This document shows, in pieces, positions 19,901 to 21,081 of a stretch of 21,081 nucleotides of DNA. The position numbers and the translations under genes were made by a program. The stretch comes from Brevibacillus sp. Its GTDB lineage: Bacteria > Bacillota > Bacilli > Brevibacillales > Brevibacillaceae. The notes under the pieces are model-generated. The model saw only the letters and a program-made list of their open reading frames with translations, was not told where the DNA came from and did not search any database. Within the stretch, counting starts at the first letter, position 1. Every line of letters starts with the position of its first letter. Location of the stretch: positions 1-21,081 of the forward strand of contig JARDZO010000066.1 of the NCBI GenBank assembly GCA_029240815.1, in the 5' to 3' direction.

Positions 19901-21081
19901 ATGGCAACGAAAGTACTCATGCCCCAGCTCGGAGAGAGCGTGACCGAGGGCACCATTAGCAAATGGCTTGTCAATGTGGGAGACACCGTAAAAAAGTACG
20001 ATTCGCTGGCTGAAGTAACGACCGATAAGGTCAACGCAGAAGTGCCATCCACCGTGTCAGGTCGTGTCACGGAGATCGTGGTACAAGAAGGCGAAACAGT
20101 CGCGATAGGCACGTTGATTCTATATATAGAAGAAAGTGGTGCAGCTGGGGAATCTCAGGCATCTCCAGCCATTCCAGCGGCACCAGTGGTTACAGAGCAG
20201 GCTGTGTCAGTGCAAACACAAACATCGGTTGCTTCCCAAGTGGCAGCAAAGCCTGTAGAGAACGGAACGAAACAGCGTTATTCTCCAGCAGTAGTCGTAC
20301 TATCCCAGGAGCATGGCATTGACCTCTCGCGTATCGTAGGGACTGGCGCGGGTGGACGTGTAACGCGAAAAGATGTACAGGCGATTATCGACGCAGGCGG
20401 ACAAAAGCCAGCGGAGACCGTGCAGGAGAAGGTTGCACAACCAGCAGCGGAACGAGCGACTACTGTACCTGCTTCGAATGCACCTGTCAGCAGTACACCA
20501 GCGCCAACCCCTGCAGCTCATGTGGATATTCCGGTTGCAAGCGGCGACGAGATCATCCCGGTTACGCCAATTCGTCGCACGATCGCCAACCGAATGGTGC
20601 AGAGCAAGCATGAGGCACCGCACGCATGGACGATGGTCGAAGTCGATGTGACCAATCTCGTGAATTTCCGCAATCAGGCGAAAGGGGACTTTGCTCGCAA
20701 AGAAGGTCTCAATCTCACGTTCCTGCCATTCTTCATCAAGGCAGTCGTAGAATCGCTCAAAGAATATCCGATGATCAATGCCACATGGGCGGGAGACAAG
20801 ATCATCGTCAAGAAAAACATCAACATCTCGATCGCAGTCGCGACCGAAGATGCTTTATACGTACCGGTGATCAAGGATGCCGATCAAAAATCGATCCTGG
20901 GCATCGCCAAGTCGGTAGATGATCTGGCGGCACGCACTCGTGCGGGTAAGCTGACGATGGATGACATGACAGGCGGTACTTTCACGGTAAACAATACAGG
21001 TTCTTTCGGGTCCATTCAGTCTCAGCCGATTATCAATTCACCACAGGCTGCTATCCTGAGTGTAGAGTCCATCGTAAAACG
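19901..21081 (+). CDS. bkdB: Branched-chain 2-oxo-acid dehydrogenase E2, dihydrolipoyl acyltransferase (3' end cut by window)
   Basis: E2 forms the core of the complex and transfers the branched acyl group from lipoamide to coenzyme A. The visible 393 residues contain one lipoyl domain (about 1-76) with K43 in TTDKVNAE as the lipoylation site, a Pro/Ala-rich linker, a peripheral-subunit-binding domain (about 126-163, RYSPAVVVLSQ to GGRVTRKDVQ), a second Pro/Ala linker (about 168-210) and most of the catalytic domain (from about 218). The catalytic His/Asp motif near the C terminus falls beyond base 21081; about 30 residues are missing if the length is as in B. subtilis. GAGGAGG precedes ATG 19901. 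No stop occurs in the window. Confidence 0.95.
   Translation, partial: MATKVLMPQLGESVTEGTISKWLVNVGDTVKKYDSLAEVTTDKVNAEVPSTVSGRVTEIVVQEGETVAIGTLILYIEESGAAGESQASPAIPAAPVVTEQAVSVQTQTSVASQVAAKPVENGTKQRYSPAVVVLSQEHGIDLSRIVGTGAGGRVTRKDVQAIIDAGGQKPAETVQEKVAQPAAERATTVPASNAPVSSTPAPTPAAHVDIPVASGDEIIPVTPIRRTIANRMVQSKHEAPHAWTMVEVDVTNLVNFRNQAKGDFARKEGLNLTFLPFFIKAVVESLKEYPMINATWAGDKIIVKKNINISIAVATEDALYVPVIKDADQKSILGIAKSVDDLAARTRAGKLTMDDMTGGTFTVNNTGSFGSIQSQPIINSPQAAILSVESIVK

Overview
The window comes from the chromosome of an endospore-forming Bacillota, most likely a Brevibacillus-like member of the Paenibacillaceae/Bacillaceae. The recN-spoIVB-spo0A order, typical Gram-positive Shine-Dalgarno sites, TTG/GTG starts, and a sigma-54/BkdR-controlled branched-chain keto-acid operon support this. 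The genus is inferred from protein similarity recalled from memory, not from a search. I saw no rRNA, tRNA, CRISPR array, insertion sequence or prophage gene.

Layout. (1) 1-4010 is the sporulation block: the 3' part of recN, spoIVB (SpoIVB serine peptidase) and spo0A. Each gene ends in its own intrinsic terminator, and spo0A is preceded by two perfect 0A boxes and a sigma-H-like promoter. (2) 4011-5672 holds a short spacer with a promoter, a YtiB-type beta-carbonic anhydrase and a YkuE-like membrane-anchored metallophosphoesterase. (3) 5669-8588 is an accessory-looking block: a LysR regulator diverges from a tightly coupled methyltransferase / VOC-fold protein / methyltransferase operon. (4) 8736-8915 is a 59-residue two-helix membrane protein with its own promoter and terminator.

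(5) 9033-12317 is a four-gene, partly overlapping operon: a SteA-like protein, a short MctB/SteB-like membrane coiled-coil protein, a GT2 glycosyltransferase, and a MraY/WecA-type polyprenyl-phosphate sugar-phosphate transferase. It looks like an uncharacterised envelope-glycan or cell-division module. Its first two genes match the actinobacterial recN-steA-mctB neighbourhood. A sigma-G-like promoter motif sits directly in front of it.

(6) 12349-12609 (minus strand) is a DUF2627 membrane protein, divergent from bkdR. (7) 12782-21081 is the branched-chain amino-acid catabolic locus: bkdR (sigma-54 activator), then bcd (leucine dehydrogenase), lpdV (E3), bkdAA (E1 alpha), bkdAB (E1 beta) and bkdB (E2, cut by the window end). 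A near-perfect -24/-12 promoter, a cluster of TGCA-half-site palindromes and a cre-like site lie between bkdR and bcd. Bcd deaminates leucine, isoleucine and valine, and the E1-E2-E3 complex converts the keto acids to branched acyl-CoAs, the primers of iso/anteiso fatty acids. Compared with the Bacillus subtilis operon, ptb and buk are absent. The place where buk would lie is a 273-nt gap full of RNA hairpins.
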